Shown here in pieces: positions 8,019-14,920 of a stretch of DNA of 37,855 nt. How positions within the stretch are numbered: the first letter of the stretch is position 1; each line of letters opens with the position of its first letter. The position numbers were made by a program, and so were the translations under genes. This stretch comes from an uncultured Brachyspira sp. (GTDB lineage Bacteria > Spirochaetota > Brachyspiria > Brachyspirales > Brachyspiraceae), in contig NZ_CAKVGN010000023.1 in the NCBI RefSeq assembly GCF_934747485.1, forward strand, positions 1 through 37,855, in the 5' to 3' direction. The notes beneath the pieces were generated by a model. It was not told the origin of the DNA, did no database searches, and saw nothing but the letters and a program-made list of their open reading frames with translations.

Positions 8019-9650
8019 ATGGATACACAAAAACAAACAGATATATTAATTGTAGGTGCAGGAATAGCAGGACTTGTTGCAGCAGAAAGAGCAATGAAAA
8101 TATTTAAAAAAGTGTGCCTTGTAACTTCTTCAAAAATTTGCTCTGGTGCATCATATTTCCCATTGAAAGCCACATTAGGAATACAGGCTACAAAAGACAA
8201 AGATGACCGCAACAAATATTATGAAGATATAACTAATATGGGTAAAGGAGTTGAAAACCCAGATTTAATAAAAACCTATATATCTAATATTAAAAAAGAT
8301 ATTTATTTATTAAAAAAAATAGGATTTAAACCTTGGCTAAGAAAAGATTCAAGAGCAGCATGTTTTGCTAAATATTCAAGAGATGTTTTTTTAATTAATA
8401 ATTGGAATGATGCAAGAAAGAAAGCAAAAAAGATATTTAGAAAAAATAAAAGATTAAAAATATTTGAAGAAAGCATTTTATTGAGAATAATAAAAAATGG
8501 AGATAAAGTTGCGGGGGCTGTGTTTCAAAACAAAGATAAATTATTTTTTATAAAATCAAAGGTAATAATATTAGCTACAGGAGGAGTTGCAGGCAATTAT
8601 AAAAATAGTTTATACCCCAAAAATATTAATGGTGTAGGTAATGTTGCAGCATTAGATGCGGGAGCAGTTGCACAGAATATGGAGTTTATACAATTTATAC
8701 CTGCATATTTAAAACCAAAGTATAATGTATTGTTTGGAGAGCATACATTGAAATATTGCATAGGTATGTATGATATAGAAAATAAATTACTTATAGACGG
8801 CATAGAAAATGAAAATACAAAGAAATTATGGATAGAGAGAAGTGCTTATGCTCCTTTTAGTAATGATTTTGAAAGCAAAGAAATTGATTTAAAAATACCT
8901 TTTGAAGGAGTAAAATTAAAATATTCTAAAAATTTATATAAAGATAAAGAAGAGTTTTACAGAGTATATTTAAATTGGCTTAAAAAAGATATTGGAATAG
9001 ATTTATTGAAAGATGAAACTATTATTACTCATTTCGCTCATAGCTGTAACGGAGGAATAAAAATAGACAGTAATGCATTTACAGGCGTTAAAGGACTTTA
9101 TGCTGTTGGTGAATTATCATCTGCCATAGAGGGAGCTAATAGGCTTGGAGGGAATTCTGTTGGAAGTGCTTTAGTATTTGGTAATAATGCTGTTAAGAAT
9201 GCTTATAAATATATTAAAAATAATAACTTTGACGATTTTAACAATATAAAATTAAATAATATAAAAAAAGAATTTGATAATTGGGTTAATGAAATTTCAA
9301 AAGATGACAAAGAAAATAATCTCACAAGAAATGAAGTTTTAATTAAAATAAGGAATTTAGTAAGTGAGAATTTATCGGTTGTAAGAAATAAAGAAAAAAT
9401 AGAAACATTACTTAATGAACTTAATAATATAAGAGCTAATTACAGCATAAAAGAAAATATTAAAGAAGGTTCTATAGAGGTTTACTTGATTATTGAAAGC
9501 GTAAAGATAATGGCTTTAAGTATGCTTGAAAGAGAAGAAAGCAGAGGTGCCCACTACAGAGATGATTTTAAATACTCAGCGGATAAAGTATATAAACTTC
9601 AAGTAAAACGTGAAAACAATAAAATTATAATAAATAAAATATATAATTAA
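8019..9650 (+). CDS. FAD-dependent oxidoreductase of the NadB / fumarate reductase flavoprotein family
   Basis: The 543-residue protein starts with a Rossmann FAD motif, GAGIAG at residues 13-18. It continues with ATGGVAGNY, the substrate-side HSCNGGIKID, the flavin loop GANRLGGNSVGSALVFG, and near the C-terminus ESRGAHYRDDF, which is highly conserved in SdhA, FrdA and L-aspartate oxidase. Length and domain order fit NadB, but the usual nadA and nadC partners and any FrdB iron-sulphur subunit are absent, so the substrate (aspartate, fumarate or another dicarboxylate) is undecided. A plausible promoter is TTGTAA/TAAAAT at 7958-7985, and AAAGAGAT precedes the ATG. The gene is divergent from mtnN and overlaps the end of the convergent second nucleosidase gene by four bases. 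Confidence 0.85.
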   Translation: MDTQKQTDILIVGAGIAGLVAAERAMKIFKKVCLVTSSKICSGASYFPLKATLGIQATKDKDDRNKYYEDITNMGKGVENPDLIKTYISNIKKDIYLLKKIGFKPWLRKDSRAACFAKYSRDVFLINNWNDARKKAKKIFRKNKRLKIFEESILLRIIKNGDKVAGAVFQNKDKLFFIKSKVIILATGGVAGNYKNSLYPKNINGVGNVAALDAGAVAQNMEFIQFIPAYLKPKYNVLFGEHTLKYCIGMYDIENKLLIDGIENENTKKLWIERSAYAPFSNDFESKEIDLKIPFEGVKLKYSKNLYKDKEEFYRVYLNWLKKDIGIDLLKDETIITHFAHSCNGGIKIDSNAFTGVKGLYAVGELSSAIEGANRLGGNSVGSALVFGNNAVKNAYKYIKNNNFDDFNNIKLNNIKKEFDNWVNEISKDDKENNLTRNEVLIKIRNLVSENLSVVRNKEKIETLLNELNNIRANYSIKENIKEGSIEVYLIIESVKIMALSMLEREESRGAHYRDDFKYSADKVYKLQVKRENNKIIINKIYN

Positions 9651-10441
9651 TTCATATTGTCTATCATTTCTGCAACTATTTTGGCAGAATTATCAGAAGC
9701 CTGTATAACAAACTTTGGATAATCAACTTCCGCATCACTGTCAGCTTTATCAGACAAAGAACGTATTACAACAAAAGGAATATTATACATTAAAGCAGCA
9801 TGAGCAACAGAAGCTCCTTCCATCTCTATAGCTCCAGCTTTGAATTTGTTATATATCTGCTTAACCTTTTCATTGTTTCCTACAAATTGGTCTCCTGTAG
9901 CTATTGTATCAACATATACTTTGCTGTTTGTTATAACTTTTTCTGCTGAAGTTTTAGCAAGCTGTATTAACTCTTCATCTGCCGGATAATAATTATCATT
10001 GTATCCTTCAACCAATACAGTAATATCATCTCCGTCTATATCGCTCGTATCAAAATCATGTTCAATTAAGTTTTTTGAAATTACTATATCGGCTATATTA
10101 TAATTAGGATTTCCAGAACCGGCAACTCCTGTAAATATTATTTTTTCAACATTAAATCTCTCTATGGCAATAGTTGTGGCAACAGCAGCATTAACTTTAC
10201 CAACCCCAGATTTTAATAACACAACATCTTTTCCATGTAATTTGCCTTTATAGTAAGTTATACCAGCAATTTTTATTTCTTCTACATCTTCAAGCATATT
10301 TTTAAGATTAGCAATTTCTGAGTCCATAGCACCTATTATTGCAATTCTTTTAGGTTCTGTATTTTCTGTTTTGCTGCAATTTACTAATGCTAAAGATAAT
10401 ATTATTGCCGTTGTTATAAAGAATATGCATTTTTTAAACAT
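9647..10441 (-). CDS. MTA/SAH nucleosidase with a lipoprotein signal peptide
   Basis: The 264-residue protein is an MTAN paralogue of the gene at 7156-7869, with the same catalytic motifs (IAIIGAMDSE, FTGVAGSGNP, GAIEMEGASVAH, RSLSDKAD). It differs by an N-terminal extension: MFKK, a hydrophobic run, and LVNC with Cys22, a spirochaete-style lipobox. The nucleosidase domain begins at about residue 32. The start is placed at this ATG because AAGGA lies upstream and because a longer in-frame ORF would run back into the 3' end of RNase P RNA. Export would put a purine nucleosidase outside the cytoplasm, where it could salvage adenine or act as a surface protein; Borrelia burgdorferi is known to have exported MTAN homologues such as Bgp. 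Surface location here is inference. Confidence 0.88.
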   Translation of the reverse strand: MFKKCIFFITTAIILSLALVNCSKTENTEPKRIAIIGAMDSEIANLKNMLEDVEEIKIAGITYYKGKLHGKDVVLLKSGVGKVNAAVATTIAIERFNVEKIIFTGVAGSGNPNYNIADIVISKNLIEHDFDTSDIDGDDITVLVEGYNDNYYPADEELIQLAKTSAEKVITNSKVYVDTIATGDQFVGNNEKVKQIYNKFKAGAIEMEGASVAHAALMYNIPFVVIRSLSDKADSDAEVDYPKFVIQASDNSAKIVAEMIDNMN

Positions 10442-10467
10442 TTTAAAAATCCTTAATAAATAATTAA

Positions 10468-10803
10468 GCGGAGCTATAAGCCGTATTCTGTCATTTAAGG
10501 TAAACATTTATCTAGATACTGCATTGCTGAAGTACTCAAGCGAGCTACCTGAAACCTTTATGAAAAGGGCAATCGGTTTCTGTTTGCTCTTGCCTCTCAT
10601 GGGGTTTACACTGCCATTCATGTCGCCACAAATGCGGTGTGCTCTTACCACGCCTTTTCACCCTTACCTAAAAATAGGCGGTATATTTTCTGCTGCACTT
10701 TCCATAGGCTTTCGCCTTCAAGCCGTTAGCTTGCATGAAGCCCTTTAGAGGTACGGACTTTCCTCAGTATTAGTTATTTAAATACCGCGTTTACCCACTC
10801 CGC
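10468..10803 (-). ncRNA. rnpB: RNase P RNA component
   Basis: The minus strand reads as a 336-nt bacterial RNase P RNA. The ends pair as P1 (GCGGAG at the 5' end with CTCCGC at the 3' end). The universally conserved GAGGAAAGTCCG is at about 10754-10765 and the 3'-proximal ACAGAATACGGCTTA at about 10475-10492. The RNA forms the catalytic core that removes 5' leaders from tRNA precursors. A good promoter lies just upstream at 10814-10842. The lipoprotein nucleosidase gene starts 26 bases after the 3' end on the same strand, so the two may share a transcript. Confidence 0.96.
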
Positions 10804-10813
10804 ATAGTTAGTT

Positions 10814-10842
10814 AATCTATTATAAAAATAGAAAAATGTCAA
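10814..10842 (-). promoter_or_regulatory. Promoter of rnpB
   Basis: On the minus strand there is TTGACA, a 17-base spacer and TAGATT, ending about 10 bases before the P1 helix of rnpB. The -35 is a perfect consensus. A TATAAT also sits inside the spacer but at a poorer distance (12 bases). Confidence 0.7.
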
Positions 10843-10903
10843 TTACATCGTTATATATTGAAAATTTTTAATTTTATGAAAAGTTATATTTTTTATTTAT
10901 ATT

Positions 10904-11014
10904 GCATGGCTTTGCACCGTACCCCACTTCTTTTGCCGAAGGCACCTACTCGGTACGACCGTAGGAAGTGCCTTCGGTATTGGTATAAAAGAAGTAAAAG
11001 AACTGCATTTTTAT
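10904..11014 (+). repeat. Mosaic intergenic repeat, type A, copy 1 (with hairpin)
   Basis: A GC-richer block in the AT-rich gap 10843-11107. It has a head with GCACCGTACCCCAC, a hairpin of CCGAAGGCAC (10936-10945) against GTGCCTTCGG (10968-10977), the core GGTATTGGTATAAAAGAA, and the tail AAAAGAACTGCATTTTTA. Closely related copies occur at 13355-13476 and 25275-25411, and shorter ones at 12611-12684 and (reversed) 19263-19331. I know no named family for it. The rest of the gap shows nothing but AT-rich sequence. Confidence 0.85.
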
Positions 11015-11107
11015 ATCTTGTTTAGATAACATTGTATTACATTAAAGAAAAATATTATAAATCAAAATTATATTCATATTAGATTAATTTTCTAAATACT
11101 AAATTAA

Positions 11108-11136
11108 TTGATTTTTTTATATTTATCTATTATACT
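11108..11136 (+). promoter_or_regulatory. Promoter of the PD-(D/E)XK nuclease gene; leaderless mRNA predicted
   Basis: TTGATT at 11108-11113 and TATACT at 11131-11136 are separated by exactly 17 bases. The expected transcription start, about seven bases after the -10, falls on the ATG at 11143, and no Shine-Dalgarno sequence is visible. Confidence 0.7.
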
Positions 11137-11142
11137 TAATAT

Positions 11143-12585
11143 ATGAATACAGAAATTATTGAAAACACATTATTAACTTTAATAAATGAATTCAAAAAAG
11201 ATGAAGAAGAAAAATATAATTCAGTAAGTAATACTATAAAGTCTATACATAAATCATTTTTAGAGGAAGAAAAATTAAAAACAGATAGATTAAATGAAAT
11301 CTTTTCTAAAACTAAAACAATAATAAAAGAAGTAAAAGAGGAAATGAAAACATACCCTCCGCAGTTTTGTATATTTAATGCGATAAATTTACAAAAACAT
11401 GAGAATTATAATAGTAATTTGATTGCTAAGTTGCTTGAAGTAAATATAAAGTATGTAAATATAAAATATAAAGAAGATACTGAATTAAGTTTTGTTAAAG
11501 ATTTTTTAATGTATTTAAATAATAAGTTTAACTGGAGCTATGGATTTAATGATATCAAAGAATTAAAGCATTCGGATATAATTATAAAAAGAGAAGAATA
11601 TGCAGGCAGCAGAAGAATAGATTTATTTATATCTTATAAAAAAGACTTTGCAATTATAATAGAAAATAAAATATACGCTGGAGAGCAAGATAATCAATTA
11701 GATGATTATTATAAAAATAAGAAAGATGATTATAAAAATTTATATATGATTTTTCTCACTCCTTCAGGTTATGAGCCTTATACTTTATCAGAAAAATCAA
11801 AAAAAGAACTTGGAAATAATTTTCAAATTTTAAAACATAGCGATATAGCTTTATGGCTTGAAAGTATTTTAGAAAATAAAAAATATTATTTTTTGCATGA
11901 GAAAAATATTTTATTTAAAGATAATGATAATAAATACATAAAAGATTATAGGCTTTTAAAATCTGCTATGATACAGACTATACATAATGCCAATATGATA
12001 AGCAATAATACAAAGGAGCTTGATATGACAAAAGTAAAAATACAAAAACTATTAGAAGATAATATTTTTAAAGATATACAAACAGTAGAAGATGTGGAAG
12101 AATATAGAAAAATATTTACTAATGTTATAGATATTATTAATAAAAAGATAGAAGTAATATCCATGTACAATAAATTAAAAAAATATTGGCAATTTACTCA
12201 AGAAATAGAAACTTATTTAGAAAATAAGAAAATAAATAAATATGATATATTATCATACGATAAATTTGAGCATCTTTTCAAAAATAATGATTATGTTCCA
12301 CATATTAAGATGTGTTTATCAGATGATTTATATATTTTAATGGAATCTTGTAATTATGAAAATTATATTGGTTTTGGTATAGTAGATAAATCTGATAAAA
12401 TGAAAAGTAAAATTAAAAACTCAAATTTTGACATAAAAAGTATATTTAATAAAATAGAAGAATGGAATGATGGTCATTGGATTTATTGGGCTTATATAGA
12501 TACAGAAAAAGACAGACCTGAAGAAATTGCTGAAGCTATGATTAATCTTTATAATCTTTTGAAAAATAAATTAAAAAGTTTGTAA
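11143..12585 (+). CDS. PD-(D/E)XK nuclease superfamily protein
   Basis: The 480-residue protein opens with a highly charged, probably coiled-coil helix (residues 10-70). A nuclease core follows: RRIDLFIS with D160, a beta strand, then IIENK with E174 and K176, and a downstream Q-x-x-Q-L-x-x-Y helix. This D...E-x-K layout is that of the PDDEXK_4-type (PF14281-like) nucleases. The C-terminal half (250-480) is helical and unrecognised, with a W-rich end (EEWNDGHWIYWAY). It has no methyltransferase partner and no operon neighbour, lies between mosaic repeats, and is followed by a toxin-antitoxin pair, so it is probably accessory. A role in phage defence is plausible from the family and setting but unproven. 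The promoter places transcription start at the ATG. Confidence 0.8.
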   Translation: MNTEIIENTLLTLINEFKKDEEEKYNSVSNTIKSIHKSFLEEEKLKTDRLNEIFSKTKTIIKEVKEEMKTYPPQFCIFNAINLQKHENYNSNLIAKLLEVNIKYVNIKYKEDTELSFVKDFLMYLNNKFNWSYGFNDIKELKHSDIIIKREEYAGSRRIDLFISYKKDFAIIIENKIYAGEQDNQLDDYYKNKKDDYKNLYMIFLTPSGYEPYTLSEKSKKELGNNFQILKHSDIALWLESILENKKYYFLHEKNILFKDNDNKYIKDYRLLKSAMIQTIHNANMISNNTKELDMTKVKIQKLLEDNIFKDIQTVEDVEEYRKIFTNVIDIINKKIEVISMYNKLKKYWQFTQEIETYLENKKINKYDILSYDKFEHLFKNNDYVPHIKMCLSDDLYILMESCNYENYIGFGIVDKSDKMKSKIKNSNFDIKSIFNKIEEWNDGHWIYWAYIDTEKDRPEEIAEAMINLYNLLKNKLKSL

Positions 12586-12610
12586 AAATATTTTTATGCA
12601 TTATTGTTTT

Positions 12611-12684
12611 CGGGGACTAGCCCCCGAACCCCCACTTTTTTTATTGGTATAAAAGAAGCAAAAAAACTGCATTTTTTATATAAA
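12611..12684 (+). repeat. Mosaic intergenic repeat, type A, copy 2 (short form)
   Basis: This copy has a palindromic GC head (CGGGGACTAGCCCCCG) followed directly by the shared TTATTGGTATAAAAGAAGC core and the AAACTGCATTTTTTATAT tail. The CCGAAGGCAC hairpin of the long form is missing. The same head, cut off after GGGGACTAG, recurs at 23959-23972. Confidence 0.8.
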
Positions 12685-12732
12685 AGAGAGTTTTCTATAT
12701 TTATATATATTCAATATCTAAAATATAAATAT

Positions 12733-12790
12733 TTGCACTTTTTGGTTCTTTTGACGAAGTCCGCACCGCGAGCTGCGGGAAAAAGAACAA
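12733..12790 (+). repeat. Mosaic intergenic repeat, type B, copy 1
   Basis: The block starts TTGCACTTTTTGGTTC, has TTTTGACGAAGTCCGC and a small GC hairpin (CCGC...GCGGG), and ends AAAAAGAACAAG. A reversed relative occurs at 19398-19460, and the GACGAAGTCCGC module also occurs at 28143-28277. Together with the type A copy just upstream it fills most of the 317-base gap between the nuclease gene and hicB. Confidence 0.7.
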
Positions 12791-12902
12791 GAAAAGATTG
12801 ACAAATTTTTGACTTATTAGTTTTATTACTTAAATAAAAAAATTATTTAAAAAAATTATTATTACTGTATAATAAAAAAATAAAGTTAATTAAGGATTTT
12901 TT

Positions 12903-13103
12903 ATGGTTTTTAAAGCTATAATTCATCAAGATGAAGATGGTTTATGGGCTGAAGTGCCTGCTATAAAGGGCTGTTTTACTCAAGCTGATACTATGGAAGA
13001 GTTAGAATACAATATAAAAGAAGCTATTGAAGGCTGTCTTTCTGTAAATATAGAAGAATATTCTAAAGAAAATATTGTTAAAACTATTGAAGTTGTTTTG
13101 TAA
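12903..13103 (+). CDS. hicB: HicB-type antitoxin, short form
   Basis: This 66-residue protein matches the partial-RNase-H-fold domain of HicB antitoxins: DEDGLWAEVPAIKGCFTQAD, then a helix EELEYNIKEAIEGCL. It would bind and block the HicA toxin encoded three bases downstream. The usual C-terminal helix-turn-helix or ribbon-helix-helix DNA-binding domain is absent, since the protein ends at residue 66. AAGGA lies eight bases before the ATG and a TATAAT is at 12868-12873. The order hicB-hicA is the reverse of the classical E. coli hicAB. How the operon is autoregulated without the DNA-binding domain cannot be seen from the sequence. Confidence 0.9.
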   Translation: MVFKAIIHQDEDGLWAEVPAIKGCFTQADTMEELEYNIKEAIEGCLSVNIEEYSKENIVKTIEVVL

Positions 13104-13106
13104 TTT

Positions 13107-13313
13107 ATGAAAACAATTAGCGGGAAGAATTTTTGTAAATTATTAGAAAGTCATGGTTGGATTTTAGCTAGAATAAACGGAAGTCATTATATATATGTGA
13201 AATCTGATAGCGGACTTAGAATTTCTATACCTGTTCATAAAAATGATGATTTAAAAATAGGTTTGCTAAAGAAATTATTAAAAATAACTAATATATCAGA
13301 AGACGAGTTATAA
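13107..13313 (+). CDS. hicA: HicA-type mRNA interferase toxin
   Basis: A 68-residue HicA toxin, the normal length. The double-stranded-RNA-binding-like fold ends in the strand INGSHYIYV with catalytic His27, followed by ISIPVHKNDDLKIGLLKKLL, the family's second signature. HicA toxins cleave mRNA when freed from HicB. The gene starts three bases after the hicB stop, so the pair is co-translated. It converges on radA, with a mosaic repeat in between. Confidence 0.92.
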   Translation: MKTISGKNFCKLLESHGWILARINGSHYIYVKSDSGLRISIPVHKNDDLKIGLLKKLLKITNISEDEL

Positions 13314-13354
13314 TAAAATCTAAACTATATGTAATATTTTTAAGTTTTTTATTT

Positions 13355-13476
13355 GTGGCGACTTTGCTACCTGCGAAGCGTGCACGTAGGGTACACTCCC
13401 CAATTTCTTTTACGACCGTAGGAAGTGCCTTCGGTATTGGTATAAAAGAACAAAAAGAACTGCATTTTTATATAAA
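13355..13476 (+). repeat. Mosaic intergenic repeat, type A, copy 3
   Basis: The head contains the module GCGAAGCGTGCACGTAGGGT. It is followed by TACGACCGTAGGAAGTGC, CTTCGGTATTGGTATAAAAG and the AAAAGAACTGCATTTTTATA tail. Compared with copy 1, the left arm of the hairpin (CCGAAGGCAC) is deleted, so this copy cannot form the long stem. The block occupies most of the spacer between hicA and radA. Confidence 0.82.
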
Positions 13477-13540
13477 ATGTATATTCCAAGAACAAAATAA
13501 ATAAACTTAAAAATTTTTAGTATATATTAGTTAATCATAT

Positions 13541-14920
13541 TTATGAAACGCCAAGCATTTTTATAGCTTCTGAAATATGGTCTATTCCTATAATCTTTAT
13601 ACCCTCTATAGACTTGCCTAATTCTTTTACAGCTCTCTTTGATATATAAACTTCTTTAAGAGAAAATTTTTTCATCTCTTTTATACGCCTTTCAATAAAT
13701 CTCACAGGTCTCACTTCTCCAGAAAGCCCTAATTCTCCAATATAAGCTGTAGTTCTTTGAATGGATATTCCATACATACTTGACACTATAGCCATAGCAA
13801 TAGAAATATCGCTTGCAGTCTCTTTAACATTAAGCCCATTTGCAATATTAATATAAACATCTTGATTAGAAAGATTTATATGACATCTTTTTTCTAATAT
13901 GGCAATGATGATAAGAAGCCTGTATTGGTCATAACCTATAGTAAGCCTCCTCGGATAACCAAAAGCACTGCTTCCAACCAAAGCTTCCTGCTCTACACAA
14001 AATACCCTGCTTCCTTCTATCACAGGAGTTATAACACTTCCTGCAAACACAGCTTCATTAAGAGAGCGGGTAAAAACTTTTGAAGGGTCTTTTACCTCCA
14101 TAAGCCCATTTCCTGCCATCTCAAATATTCCAACCTCATCAACAGCCCCATAACGATTTTTTACTGCTCTTAATATTCTATATATACCCTTATCATCACC
14201 TTCAAAATATAATACGCAGTCTACAATATGCTCTAATATTTTTGGTCCTGCTATAGTGCCTTCTTTTGTTATATGACCTACTAAAAATATTGTTATGTTT
14301 TTTAGCTTAGCCGTTTGCATCAATGCCCAAGCACAGTTTTTTATTTGTGCTGGAGAGCCTGCCATACTGTTTGTAGATGGACTGTATATTGTTTGAATAG
14401 AATCTATTATAGCAAGTGATGGAGGCTCATCTAAAAGAGTGTTTATTATATTATCGCAATTTGACTCTGATGATATTAAAAAGTCAGAATCTTCTAATGA
14501 AAGCCTGTCTGCTCTTAGTTTTATCTGCTCTAAAGATTCTTCACCTGTAAAATAATAAACTTTCTCTTTTTTAGCGATATTAGAAGCTACTTGTAAAAGA
14601 AGAGTTGACTTACCAATTCCGGGTTCTCCTCCTATAAGTATCACACTGCCTGCTACAATTCCTCCCCCTAACACCCTATTAAGTTCATCTATATTTGTGG
14701 ATGTTCTTATATTATCAGAAGTTTTAATTTTTTTTATTGAAGTTAATTGTGCTTTATCTGTGGAGAGTGCATTTTTTACTGTTTTTATTTTGCTTTCTTC
14801 TGGTTCAGTAAAAGGCTTTAAACTATTCCAAGAACCGCAGGAAGGGCATTTACCCATCCAATTGATAGTACTCTCCCCGCAATTTTCACAAACAAATACT
14901 GTATTAGTTTTCTTCGCCAT
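13541..14920 (-). CDS. radA: DNA repair protein RadA (Sms)
   Basis: RadA is a RecA-like ATPase that promotes branch migration in homologous recombination. The 459-residue protein has an N-terminal zinc finger (C11, C14, C25, C28), a RecA-type ATPase with Walker A GEPGIGKS at 98-105, the family motif KNRYG at 254-258 (usually KNRFG), and a C-terminal Lon-protease-like domain. The start is set at MAKKTNTVF, the standard RadA N-terminus, which lies inside the end of the upstream gene: the overlap is 17 bases. A longer frame would add five residues. The overlap implies translational coupling to the GldG-like gene. Confidence 0.95.
   Translation of the reverse strand: MAKKTNTVFVCENCGESTINWMGKCPSCGSWNSLKPFTEPEESKIKTVKNALSTDKAQLTSIKKIKTSDNIRTSTNIDELNRVLGGGIVAGSVILIGGEPGIGKSTLLLQVASNIAKKEKVYYFTGEESLEQIKLRADRLSLEDSDFLISSESNCDNIINTLLDEPPSLAIIDSIQTIYSPSTNSMAGSPAQIKNCAWALMQTAKLKNITIFLVGHITKEGTIAGPKILEHIVDCVLYFEGDDKGIYRILRAVKNRYGAVDEVGIFEMAGNGLMEVKDPSKVFTRSLNEAVFAGSVITPVIEGSRVFCVEQEALVGSSAFGYPRRLTIGYDQYRLLIIIAILEKRCHINLSNQDVYINIANGLNVKETASDISIAMAIVSSMYGISIQRTTAYIGELGLSGEVRPVRFIERRIKEMKKFSLKEVYISKRAVKELGKSIEGIKIIGIDHISEAIKMLGVS

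Noticed and set aside
10442..10507. 22-residue upstream extension of the lipoprotein nucleosidase
   Set aside because: It would overlap the 3' end of rnpB, has no ribosome site, and would bury the lipoprotein signal inside the protein.
10524..10748. 74-codon ORF on the plus strand
   Set aside because: It lies wholly antisense to RNase P RNA, whose conserved elements explain the sequence.
12604..12801. 65-codon ORF downstream of the PD-(D/E)XK gene
   Set aside because: It is built from two mosaic repeat blocks that recur elsewhere in different frames, so coding is unlikely.
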